In this document: piece by piece, positions 15,961 to 23,545 of the stretch
How positions within the stretch are numbered: position 1 is the first letter of the stretch
Layout of the letters: each line of letters opens with the position of its first letter
IMG/VR virus record: IMGVR_UViG_3300050132_000130
Location: 1 to 51,174 of that record
DNA: 51,174 nt
Origin: a virus
Direction: 5' to 3' (one strand)
The notes under the pieces: generated by a model
Seen by the model: only the letters and a program-made list of their open reading frames with translations
What the model was told of the DNA's origin: nothing
Database searches by the model: none
Made by a program: the position numbers and the translations under genes

Positions 15961-16709
15961 TTCCAGATTTTCCCGCTTCGGATAGACTTGACCGTTCCCT
16001 CACAAATACCGTATTCGGCTGCGATGATTCGTTTCTTTCTTTTATCAAGGCGAATGGCGTCAGCCTGAAGTCTGGTAAGTTTTGCCATTGGGTGCCCTTC
16101 CCCGCGCAGGTGCTGCCTAGAAATGACCCAACCTGCTTTTTGCTCAGGAGTCATCGGTTTCTGTGGTTTTCCGCGATGAGCAGCAGCTATTTTTTCCTTT
16201 GTTTCAGCAGAATGTGGTTGGTTCTTTCTCCCCAACAAAGACTGACGAATTTTCTCTCTTTGTTCTGGTGACTTTGGACTTGGCTTCCCCATATTTCCCA
16301 GAGATATTTTTCTCCTATGTTCTTCAGTAAGGGGGCGGCGCTTCTTGCCTTTCTGTGCAGCAGATATTTTCGCACGGTGTTCGGGGGAAAGTGTATTTCC
16401 AGGAGTTCCCTCGCCACCTTCTGTTGCGTTCACAACCTGAGAGCCATTCTTTGATCGCAACAACTTGATCCAAAACCTTTCTCTTTCTGCCCAATTATCT
16501 CCTGCCGTCTCCAAGAGGTACATCTTCGGCTTCATGCCGGAAGAAAGAAGGCTCCTAATCCATTTACCACGATAAGACATATCTCCGCGCTTAGCGTCAC
16601 GCACATGGATATACAAACGATTGGCCATCGGTCGTATCGTTTTACCAACATACCTACCCCTAGAAGTTCTGGGATCGATAAGAACATAGATCATTGTTGT
16701 CACGCCCAT
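15957..16709 (-). CDS. GIY-YIG homing endonuclease with NUMOD repeats
   Basis: 250 residues. GIY-YIG nuclease: MIY (6-8), YVG (20-22), Arg31, His35, acidic ETAGDNWAERERFW (67-80) and Asn94. Next come tandem NUMOD3-type DNA-binding repeats (LSPEHRAKISAAQKGKK, LTEEHRRKISLGNMGK, KSPEQREKIRQSLLGRK) and a C-terminal helix-turn-helix (ITAEYGICEGTVKSIRSGKIWK-like, with K for T). It is free-standing between two baseplate genes and overlaps both. No intron boundary is visible, as both neighbours are complete. Confidence 0.9.
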   Translation of the reverse strand: MGVTTMIYVLIDPRTSRGRYVGKTIRPMANRLYIHVRDAKRGDMSYRGKWIRSLLSSGMKPKMYLLETAGDNWAERERFWIKLLRSKNGSQVVNATEGGEGTPGNTLSPEHRAKISAAQKGKKRRPLTEEHRRKISLGNMGKPSPKSPEQREKIRQSLLGRKNQPHSAETKEKIAAAHRGKPQKPMTPEQKAGWVISRQHLRGEGHPMAKLTRLQADAIRLDKRKKRIIAAEYGICEGTVKSIRSGKIWK

Positions 16710-17836
16710 GAAATGACTCCAAGCTGACTCAACCTGCCCGTCGTCGCCACAACATCAGCCGACGGAACGGTAATAATATAATCCTGAATCCCCGGTATCG
16801 CATCGATCGCAGCCTCAAACGCGGCGAATGGTATCGTGCCACCTGTCTGGCCGTTCGGGAGCAACACGCCGCCGACAGTACCGAGCGACAGGAACGTGGC
16901 AGTCAGCGCCGCCGAGACCGAGGCTTTCATCGCCGTCGTGTTCGGGCTCAGGTTTGTGATAGTAAACGGCACAAGCGACTGCACCGGCGCGCACGAAATA
17001 ACCAGCGCCGTCACAGGCCGCTTCAAGAATATCGCGTTCGCCACCAATAACTGATCGCCGGTCGCAGCCGCCGTCCGTGTTTCCAGTGTCGCGCCGCCGT
17101 TCGTGCCCTGCGGGAACCCCCCATACGTCGACTCGGTATTATCAAACATCGTGTAAACATTAACCGTTCCGATGCCGGAACCATTCGGCAAACACCACGC
17201 CCGCGTCACGCCCGGAACCGCCAATGCCCATCCGATGTAATCTGCAACCGCGCCGCCTTGCGGGGGCTGCGCGTACCGTTGCAGCATTTCGGTACGGAAT
17301 GACGGAATGGTCTGAATATCCGCGCCGCCCGTGAACGCCGTCGAAACGGTGCCGGTCGCGTTAATACCGGGAATCGCCACGGAGAACGTCATCGTCGCGC
17401 CGAGCAGGGTGTTCCCCGCCGCGCCTGCGATCTGCGCCGTCGCGGGGACGACCACCGAACCACCGGAAACAACGGCATCGGCGGTCGAGGTGAACAGCGC
17501 GCCGTCTGATCGGGTCAGGACGGTGCCGATCGGGCAGTCGGTCGTGTTGGTGCCCGTGAACGTCGCGGAACCGCTGGCGGCAGTCGCTTGGCCTTGGAAC
17601 ACGCCTTTAAGCGCCGCCCAGCCCTGCAAATACTCGTCGGTCGCCGTGAACGGAACCGCCTGCATGGCGATCCAGTCCTCATACCCGTAATGCAGGTTTG
17701 CCAACCCGGCCTGTATCGACGCGATGACGTTAAGGTTCGATCGGCGCAAGAAACCATCGGCACCCGCGAGATTTGTCGTTACATCGCCATAAGCCTGTTG
17801 GCGTAACGCGGTGAGGGTGGGGCGTGAAAATGGCAT
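16700..17836 (-). CDS. Baseplate assembly protein J / Mu gp47-like
   Basis: 378 residues. MPFSRPTLTALRQQAYGDV, EDWIAMQAVPFTATDEYLQGWA, GTVLTRSDGALFTST and WCLPNGSGIGTVNVYTM match the gp47/JayE family that forms the baseplate wedge. One base separates it from gp46-like; the homing endonuclease begins 10 bases inside its end. The C-terminus (IPGIQDYIITVPSADVV) is intact, so the insertion did not truncate it. Confidence 0.88.
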   Translation of the reverse strand: MPFSRPTLTALRQQAYGDVTTNLAGADGFLRRSNLNVIASIQAGLANLHYGYEDWIAMQAVPFTATDEYLQGWAALKGVFQGQATAASGSATFTGTNTTDCPIGTVLTRSDGALFTSTADAVVSGGSVVVPATAQIAGAAGNTLLGATMTFSVAIPGINATGTVSTAFTGGADIQTIPSFRTEMLQRYAQPPQGGAVADYIGWALAVPGVTRAWCLPNGSGIGTVNVYTMFDNTESTYGGFPQGTNGGATLETRTAAATGDQLLVANAIFLKRPVTALVISCAPVQSLVPFTITNLSPNTTAMKASVSAALTATFLSLGTVGGVLLPNGQTGGTIPFAAFEAAIDAIPGIQDYIITVPSADVVATTGRLSQLGVISWA

Positions 17837-17837
17837 A

Positions 17838-18302
17838 TCAGACTCCTATTTCGTTCCACAGCAGATTATACGTCATATTCACAGGCTTCGTCCCGTTAGT
17901 TTGATATATCGACACCAAAACCGCCAGAAAATTGTTAGCATTCCAGTTCGCCTGCACGTCAACCTTCGCTGCAACGCCGTCAGTCACCAGCCATGCCAGC
18001 GCCTCCTGACAATATCCGATCGCCGCATTCAAGACGGCCTGCGTCGGGGCGATGCTTCGGTCGAGCAGCCAGAGACGTGAACCCCATTCGTCGAGATTCC
18101 CCTCAACTGTCATGTCGCCCCACCAGCCGCGCGGGTTCGTCGTGCCATCGGGGATGATGTCAGACGGTTGCGCGCGCCGATCGGTGAACAGGGAGATCAG
18201 AACCGCCGTGTAGAGGTCGTCGCCGGACGTCAGCGCGCCAGCAGAGAGAGTCCAGTCGCCCCGACCGTTCGCCGCGTCCCAAGTTGTGAGAATGTCACTC
18301 AT
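17838..18302 (-). CDS. Mu gp46-like baseplate protein
   Basis: 154 residues. GDWTLSAGALTSGDDLYTAV, SLFTDRRAQPSD and a WWGD...GSRLWLLDR region are typical of GP46 wedge proteins. ATGA overlap with the spike gene. Usual length for the family. Confidence 0.85.
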   Translation of the reverse strand: MSDILTTWDAANGRGDWTLSAGALTSGDDLYTAVLISLFTDRRAQPSDIIPDGTTNPRGWWGDMTVEGNLDEWGSRLWLLDRSIAPTQAVLNAAIGYCQEALAWLVTDGVAAKVDVQANWNANNFLAVLVSIYQTNGTKPVNMTYNLLWNEIGV

Positions 18303-18847
18303 GGCGGCCCCGGCGGTGAAATTGCATGAGTGTTTGTCGTCACAGTCGCACCTGTCGTATAGTTATCGATCGTCCAGTTCGAGCCGCCAGTCCAAGTAAT
18401 TTTTTGGCCGTACCCGTTGACATCCCATTCGTAGCAGGTTTTTCCGTGAACCTTGATTCCCGCCGCCGTCATATTAACAGAATTTCCCGTTAAGTCTGTC
18501 AGAGAAATCCCCGTGGACGACAAAACCACCGTGTTGCCGAACATGTCGTAGAGGGCGACTGAGCCATTACCCATGTTTCGGATGCCGTAGGATTGGTGAT
18601 TCGACCCGATAATCTGCGCGACAGATCGATCGCCGTTTATCGACAGAACAGCGACATCGGAGTTTGCGGGGGGATTTGATGCGAAACCGTAATGCTGCAT
18701 CACGGGTATATTGTCCTTGACTTGGTTCGCGCCCAGAAGTGCCTGAACTGTGCGAATCACGCCGGAGTCGGTGACGGCGGTCGAGGTGCGGCCTACGCCT
18801 ATAACGTGCTGTACTCTATGGATCAGGTTTTGGATAATTTGCATCAT
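18299..18847 (-). CDS. Mu gp45-like baseplate spike (puncturing) protein
   Basis: 182 residues. MGNGSVALYDMFGNTVVLSSTGI with following NSVNMTAAGIKV repeats forms the beta-helical spike; the tail ends THAISPPGPP. The OB-type N-terminal region holds QHYGFASNPPANSDVAVLSINGD. In Mu-like tails this trimer pierces the host outer membrane. Two adjacent ATGs; the first overlaps the upstream stop. Confidence 0.85.
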   Translation of the reverse strand: MMQIIQNLIHRVQHVIGVGRTSTAVTDSGVIRTVQALLGANQVKDNIPVMQHYGFASNPPANSDVAVLSINGDRSVAQIIGSNHQSYGIRNMGNGSVALYDMFGNTVVLSSTGISLTDLTGNSVNMTAAGIKVHGKTCYEWDVNGYGQKITWTGGSNWTIDNYTTGATVTTNTHAISPPGPP

Positions 18848-20103
18848 GGCGGCGTTAACCCTGATGCGTTGACGGGAGTGACCCCGCTTGTCGGGACGTT
18901 CAATACGCCGGGTGCCGCGACAAGGTTTGTGGGATCAGAATACGCCGGATAATTAACTGTTTGGACTCCACTGATGGTCGTTCCCTGACTTGTGGCAGAC
19001 GATCCATTATTGCCCGGCACGTCTGGATAACGCGACGGGATGAGGACGATCGGCTCAGGTATGAACGCTTCGGGCGGGTTTATCAGGAGTGTCGCGGTCG
19101 TGCCCTTCTCATTATCCCTAGCAAACGTGACCTCACTTATCAGCCATGTCGCCTTTGGTATTTTCAGCGTCGGTAACGCCAGATCGACAAGCGTGTTCGG
19201 CTCCCAGAGATTTCCAGCAGAATCCACCCAGCTATCAGTGGTGATCCTGACTTCCCATGCTTTACCAAAACGGCGATTTTTCTCCCACAACGCGCGCGAA
19301 GTTGTAACAGGAAACGGTGCGAAATCTCCGCTTTCGAGGATGATATATTTTTTCCTGTTACGGAGGACGGTTGAGTCAACCTGCGGCGTACCGATCTGGT
19401 TTACGCTGTTGTTCTGGCCGGAGTTTTGTTGTGTGAGATCGGAATACTGCACAACGGAATTGAACTCGCAAATATATTGCTGGAACCTGTTCATCGTAAA
19501 TGTCGCCGTAGCCTCCTGCACATTCACTCCCTCAGTGAATCCGCAAGCAGCTTTTTTCGATGATGCTGTCGTTAGAACAATACTCCCGTCGGGCATATCA
19601 TAAAACAACAGTTTGGCGTACCGACAAATCCGCGAGATTATCTCCGCAGCAGTTTCGCCATAAATGAATGTGAGCTGAGGAATGTGGTTTTTCGTCGTAT
19701 CTGGAATCACGGTCTGGGTCACGGGAATCCCATAAGGAGTCGTCGCCAACCCCTTAACGATATTTATAATCGTCGAACTCAAAATCTGCGCGTTCGGCCA
19801 TTCAGCGGAACAGTCCACCAAGTCCTCACTCATGCTCCTGCCATAAATAGAAATCCTATGAGTGTCACCCTTTATGGTTACGTCATATTCATCAACATAG
19901 CCCTTCAGAACAGGTTTCCCCATGAGAAATACTTGGCATGGCGCACCGGGAGAAATGACGACCGTTGAATTATCGCCAGAATAAAATTCCGTCATCTCGA
20001 TCTCGAAATCACTCGGCATACGCTCGATCCCGCGAGTCACACGAACGCGCGTCCATCCAGATATGGTCTGATCTCCTACGATGATTGAGATGTCGCCGGT
20101 CAT
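18844..20103 (-). CDS. Baseplate hub (gpD / Mu gp44-like)
   Basis: 419 residues. GWTRVRVTRGIERMPSDFEI, PGAPCQVFLMGKPVLKGYVD, RSMSEDLVDCSAEW and the WEVRITTDSWVDSAGNLWEPN region are typical of gp44/late-control D proteins, the trimeric hub on which the spike sits. The C-terminal 60 residues are low complexity. ATGA overlap with the upstream gene. Confidence 0.87.
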   Translation of the reverse strand: MTGDISIIVGDQTISGWTRVRVTRGIERMPSDFEIEMTEFYSGDNSTVVISPGAPCQVFLMGKPVLKGYVDEYDVTIKGDTHRISIYGRSMSEDLVDCSAEWPNAQILSSTIINIVKGLATTPYGIPVTQTVIPDTTKNHIPQLTFIYGETAAEIISRICRYAKLLFYDMPDGSIVLTTASSKKAACGFTEGVNVQEATATFTMNRFQQYICEFNSVVQYSDLTQQNSGQNNSVNQIGTPQVDSTVLRNRKKYIILESGDFAPFPVTTSRALWEKNRRFGKAWEVRITTDSWVDSAGNLWEPNTLVDLALPTLKIPKATWLISEVTFARDNEKGTTATLLINPPEAFIPEPIVLIPSRYPDVPGNNGSSATSQGTTISGVQTVNYPAYSDPTNLVAAPGVLNVPTSGVTPVNASGLTPP

Positions 20104-20648
20104 GAACTCAAAGCCTGAAAAACAAGGGGCATAAACGCGGGGTGTGCAGGAGACGCCGATGCGATCAACTGATCGGTGCGCGTGATGTCATCATAATACT
20201 GGTACGCCAGAACGAGCGCAGGCATAGGCACGTTCGTCGTAAATGTCTGCAATGGAGGCAGCGCAGCGCCGCGCGTTGTCAAGTCCTGTGATACGGCGTT
20301 TTTCAGCGATGTGAGCGCGAAAAATGTCTCGTCTTGCCCTTGATCGCCTGCGATCGTTATTTCGTCATCAAGGATTGTGCTAACGGCCAACAGGACGGTT
20401 TGTGCGTCGTTCTGCGAGGTTGGCTGATACAACGCCGTTGCCTGCGCCAGAGCAACACACGCCGTTCGACGGCATAAGTCAGCGATACCCGCCTGCACGA
20501 CGGCGCTATTCGCGTCGGCAACAGGCGTATATGGGAACGCGCAGAGATCAGTGAATATCCGCACAGCATCGGCAGGGTCGGCAATCGTGGCAAGCAACGT
20601 CGCCGCGAGAGCTTGGATTGAGGTCGCCACATCTGAAGGTTGGCTCAT
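20100..20648 (-). CDS. C-terminal half of DNA-circulation (Mu gp43-like) protein as a separate gene
   Basis: 182 residues. Helical protein with FFALTSLKNAVSQDLTTRG, LQTFTTNVPMPALVLAYQYY and PAHPAFMPLVFQALS, which resemble the C-terminal domain normally fused to the gp43-like 'DNA circularisation' protein encoded just upstream. The ATG overlaps the upstream stop (ATGA), so the two halves could still be made in equal amounts. Either a natural split or a fission by frameshift. Confidence 0.7.
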   Translation of the reverse strand: MSQPSDVATSIQALAATLLATIADPADAVRIFTDLCAFPYTPVADANSAVVQAGIADLCRRTACVALAQATALYQPTSQNDAQTVLLAVSTILDDEITIAGDQGQDETFFALTSLKNAVSQDLTTRGAALPPLQTFTTNVPMPALVLAYQYYDDITRTDQLIASASPAHPAFMPLVFQALSS

Positions 20649-21472
20649 AATCCCCCCAATACTGTCGTCAGCGACGTTATTCCAGAGGTTATGTTGGCTC
20701 GATCAGCCGATGCGGCATTGACCAGATTAGCCACCTGAGATGAAATTTGACTTGGCGAAACATAAGAGCCGGTGATGCTGCCAGAACCAGAACCCGTCGA
20801 TCCCCCGAAGAAACGCCCGAATCCACCCACAAGCCCAGAGGCAAGATGTGTAATGTTCGCCGCATCGTTGCCTAGTGTCTGAACGTCGCCAATCCACACA
20901 GATGCCGTCGTGAGTGCCTGCCCGGCCGCCTGTGCGCCGGACTTGACCGCATCCGTAACCTGAGACACAAAATCATCGCTTGCAGCAGCGTTTGCGTTTG
21001 CCGCAGCAGTAGCAACGGCATTTCCTGTCGCCACGACCGTTGCGGGGAATATCTGTAGGCCAGACTCCTCGAACACCAGCCGCATCTCGATAACGCGGCC
21101 ATGCGTCATATCCTCTTCAAACGTGCATTGATCGAGGGCTGTGACGGTGAGGCGCCCATAGGTGGGGTGAACTAAAACGCCGGGGCCGGGATATTCCAGA
21201 GCGTCCTGCATAGCGTTACGCTGGGATATAACATCGTCGCCAATTAAGAACCCAACGATATTATATCGACGCGCCTTACGACCCACATCCTCAATCCAAG
21301 GCTGATCGCGGAATGGGTAAATATGTTCGGCAACGCGGCGCCCCACCACCGTCGAGTTCGACCGCGTGACGAACGGGACGCCGTTAAACGATGCAGGCTG
21401 CAACTGCGTAAAATAGTTCGTCAGCGTTGCAAGTGGGTTCGACAGCGCAAAAATTTGGTCAAGAACGCTCAT
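20645..21472 (-). CDS. DNA circulation N-terminal domain protein (Mu gp43-like baseplate protein)
   Basis: 275 residues. FNGVPFVTRSNSTVVGRRVAEHIYPFRDQPWIEDVGRKARRYNI-type N-terminus, GFLIGDDVI and PGPGVLVHPTYGRLTVT are diagnostic. These proteins connect tape measure and hub in Mu-type baseplates. The protein continues with Ala/Ser/Gly-rich sequence and ends near where the canonical C-terminal domain should begin; that domain follows as the next gene. Confidence 0.85.
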   Translation of the reverse strand: MSVLDQIFALSNPLATLTNYFTQLQPASFNGVPFVTRSNSTVVGRRVAEHIYPFRDQPWIEDVGRKARRYNIVGFLIGDDVISQRNAMQDALEYPGPGVLVHPTYGRLTVTALDQCTFEEDMTHGRVIEMRLVFEESGLQIFPATVVATGNAVATAAANANAAASDDFVSQVTDAVKSGAQAAGQALTTASVWIGDVQTLGNDAANITHLASGLVGGFGRFFGGSTGSGSGSITGSYVSPSQISSQVANLVNAASADRANITSGITSLTTVLGGL

Positions 21473-22746
21473 TGGTCAAACCCCACATGGTTGATTTTTG
21501 ACCTTACCTTCACGGGCTGGTTAGGGGGTGCCGTTACCGTGGTGCCGGGAGGAGCGCCGTTGATATTTACATCGAGGGTGATTGTCTGTTCTCTCGGGGC
21601 GTTTCCTGATAGGGAAATTCCAGAACTAACACCAGCCACAGACGGGTTATTTACCCCCAATAGATTGTCAATAGGGCGCAACCAATCCCCAAACATATCT
21701 CCGAAGGATTGTTTCCCCTTCATTGCGTTAATGCCATGCTGATCCAGAAGTTTGTCCCCGCTAAAAGTATCAGCGGAGAAATTATAAATCCTCGAAAATA
21801 GAGGAGTCAGATGCGCGCCAATCTTTGATGTCAGCGAATCCCACGACAAACCCATCCTGTGCTTGCTTAAATCTTCTTCCCTGCCCTGACTTAATTGTTT
21901 GTCATTCGGGAGGAATGCCTTATTCGCTGCGGCCTCGGCGTCCTTTTTCTGCTTATCAGACAGCATCATCCAAGGCTCTGATCCAGTCAGGCCAAGTTCT
22001 CCCATTAGTGGAACGGCAGCAGAGGGGTCGGCCTTGTAAACACGCTCCGTAGCCTTCATCATTTCCTGCAAGAGAGCCTCTCTCTTTGCCGGATTATTAT
22101 ATCTCTGATAAATATCTTTGACGCCGAGTTGGTTCTGGACTGTCCCCAGTAAGCCGTTGCTGGCGTTCAGCGCCATTCCGCGAACGGCCTGAGTGAAACT
22201 CGTCAATGTCGCTGCCGTCGCGTCTGGCGCGATACCGGCGGCCTGCCATTGGTTCTGCAATTTATAGATGCTCTTTGGTGAATAGCCGGTTTCAAACTGA
22301 GATTTCAGAACGCCGGTTGACCGCTCACCGAACGCATTCGCCAGCTTTGTGACGCCGGTTATGACCCCAGCGCCAGTCAATGTCAGGATTGGCGCCAGCA
22401 ACGCGCTTACAGTCTTGAACAGGAAACCAGCCGAGTCAGAAACGCCATCGAAGCCGGATTTCAAATCCTTAAATCCGGCATGTCTATCCCATTGATCCTG
22501 AGAAACAGTGAGCGTCTTGATAATCCCCTGCACATTTTTCAGGCGATCTCCAATGGAATTTAATTCTTTTTCATCGAATAGAGTGCCGGAACCTTTGGTC
22601 TTATCTTTGGCAGCGGCGCGCTGCGCGGCATTTGCCTGCTTGAACCCAGAGTTCAGCTTATTCATGGCAACAGATAATTCGCTGAGTGCTTTGATGGCCG
22701 GACTGTTATCCGCGCCGATGGTAAATTGGAGTTTTTTGTCGGCCAT
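21469..22746 (-). CDS. Tape measure protein
   Basis: 425 residues. MADKKLQFTIGADNSPAIKA and the following coiled-coil AMNKLNSGFKQANAAQR are typical tape-measure N-termini; a hydrophobic stretch (VSALLAPILTLTGAGVITGV) lies near residue 115. The position after the frameshifted chaperone gene is diagnostic. At roughly 0.15 nm per residue it predicts a short tail of about 60-65 nm (inference). Starts two bases after the chaperone extension stops. Confidence 0.87.
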   Translation of the reverse strand: MADKKLQFTIGADNSPAIKALSELSVAMNKLNSGFKQANAAQRAAAKDKTKGSGTLFDEKELNSIGDRLKNVQGIIKTLTVSQDQWDRHAGFKDLKSGFDGVSDSAGFLFKTVSALLAPILTLTGAGVITGVTKLANAFGERSTGVLKSQFETGYSPKSIYKLQNQWQAAGIAPDATAATLTSFTQAVRGMALNASNGLLGTVQNQLGVKDIYQRYNNPAKREALLQEMMKATERVYKADPSAAVPLMGELGLTGSEPWMMLSDKQKKDAEAAANKAFLPNDKQLSQGREEDLSKHRMGLSWDSLTSKIGAHLTPLFSRIYNFSADTFSGDKLLDQHGINAMKGKQSFGDMFGDWLRPIDNLLGVNNPSVAGVSSGISLSGNAPREQTITLDVNINGAPPGTTVTAPPNQPVKVRSKINHVGFDQ

Positions 22747-22747
22747 C

Positions 22748-22900
22748 TTATTCCCCTCGGACGGCCTTTTGTATTCTTTCGGCCTGTTTAGCCCACCATA
22801 TTATCTGCGTTCCCGTCAGTCCCCACGACTCCTCTAGCCCGAAATGAAACGTGTAGGCTATCTCAGCTACGAGGTCGCGCCAGTTTCCTGGCCATCCTCG
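22748..22900 (-). CDS. Frameshift extension of the tail assembly chaperone (gpGT-type)
   Basis: Reading in the -1 frame from base 22900 gives 50 residues (WRDLVAEIAYTFHFGLEE, then SWGLTGTQIIWWAKQAERI) ending at TAA 22750-22748. There is no good start codon of its own. The sequence resembles T-type or P2 gpE-like chaperone extensions. Fused to the first 87 residues of the upstream gene it would yield a 137-residue protein that recruits tape measure to tube subunits. Confidence 0.82.
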   Translation of the reverse strand, partial: RGWPGNWRDLVAEIAYTFHFGLEESWGLTGTQIIWWAKQAERIQKAVRGE

Positions 22901-23160
22901 AAAAAACTTCCCAGCACCTTTTGCGCCTTCACATAATCGCTGCCAGAAATCTGCTTCACGACGGTCGGGTGCAAGCCACAGGCCAGCCCGAGCAGAACGA
23001 TACCCTGCTCTGTGCCACCGCCCTTTGCGGTCTGCTCGGCCATTGCCATCTGACCTGCGTTTGGCTCCTTAATCACCAACTCCGTGATCGTCTTTTCACC
23101 AATCACGAGTGGCTTTTTCAAAACCAGCGTCACACTATCTTCGGGCATACCATCAGACAT
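22867..23160 (-). CDS. Tail assembly chaperone, short form (Mu gp41 / gpG-type)
   Basis: 97 residues. SVTLVLKKPLVIGEKTITEL, VIKEPNAGQMAMAEQ and LACGLHPTVVKQISGSDY match the tail assembly chaperone family between tube and tape measure genes. It begins by one-base overlap with the tube gene stop (TAATG). A slippery heptamer near its end lets a fraction of ribosomes continue in the -1 frame. Confidence 0.85.
   Translation of the reverse strand: MSDGMPEDSVTLVLKKPLVIGEKTITELVIKEPNAGQMAMAEQTAKGGGTEQGIVLLGLACGLHPTVVKQISGSDYVKAQKVLGSFFEDGQETGATS
22879..22906 (-). promoter_or_regulatory. Programmed -1 ribosomal frameshift site
   Basis: On the reverse strand the in-frame heptamer T TTT TTC (22906-22900) matches the X XXY YYZ rule. 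Seven bases later a perfect hairpin GCCAG-GAAA-CTGGC (22892-22879) can stall the ribosome. The -1 frame opened here encodes the conserved chaperone extension. Confidence 0.88.
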
Positions 23161-23534
23161 TACAGAACCTCAGTAACAGAAGTGCCTTCAAACTTGACTT
23201 CAAACGTGGCCTCTTGGGTTTTCACTTCTTGAACGCCCGTACACCACATATTACGCCCGACGACTTGTTTGCCGTTCGCCAGCGACAGCGAGATCGTCAC
23301 GTTCGTCATCTGGTTGAAATCGGCAACTGTCAGATTATTCGTATCCCGCAAGCTGCCGGAGATAAACGACGCCACCGGCATCTCCTTGAACCCGTGAACC
23401 TGATCCTGGCCGGCCAAGGTTTCGCGTGTAACCGTCGAGGGCGAGTACGACAACTCGCCTTGCAGCAAATACGTCACGCCGCCGACTTGGATCGAGGCGA
23501 TGCCAGCAAGTCTATTCGTTGTATCTTCGGCCAT
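23160..23534 (-). CDS. Tail tube protein (Mu gpM-like)
   Basis: 124 residues. NRLAGIASIQVGGVTYLLQG, SPSTVTRETLAGQDQVHGF and FISGSLRDTNNLTVADFN are typical of Mu-like tube proteins. It follows the sheath gene by 11 bases and shares a base with the chaperone start. Forms the inner tube through which DNA passes. Confidence 0.88.
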   Translation of the reverse strand: MAEDTTNRLAGIASIQVGGVTYLLQGELSYSPSTVTRETLAGQDQVHGFKEMPVASFISGSLRDTNNLTVADFNQMTNVTISLSLANGKQVVGRNMWCTGVQEVKTQEATFEVKFEGTSVTEVL

Positions 23535-23545
23535 GTTCTAACCCC

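Noticed and set aside
15957-16709. Group I intron carrying the GIY-YIG gene
   Set aside because: Both flanking baseplate genes are complete and overlap the endonuclease; there is no room for intron core sequence.
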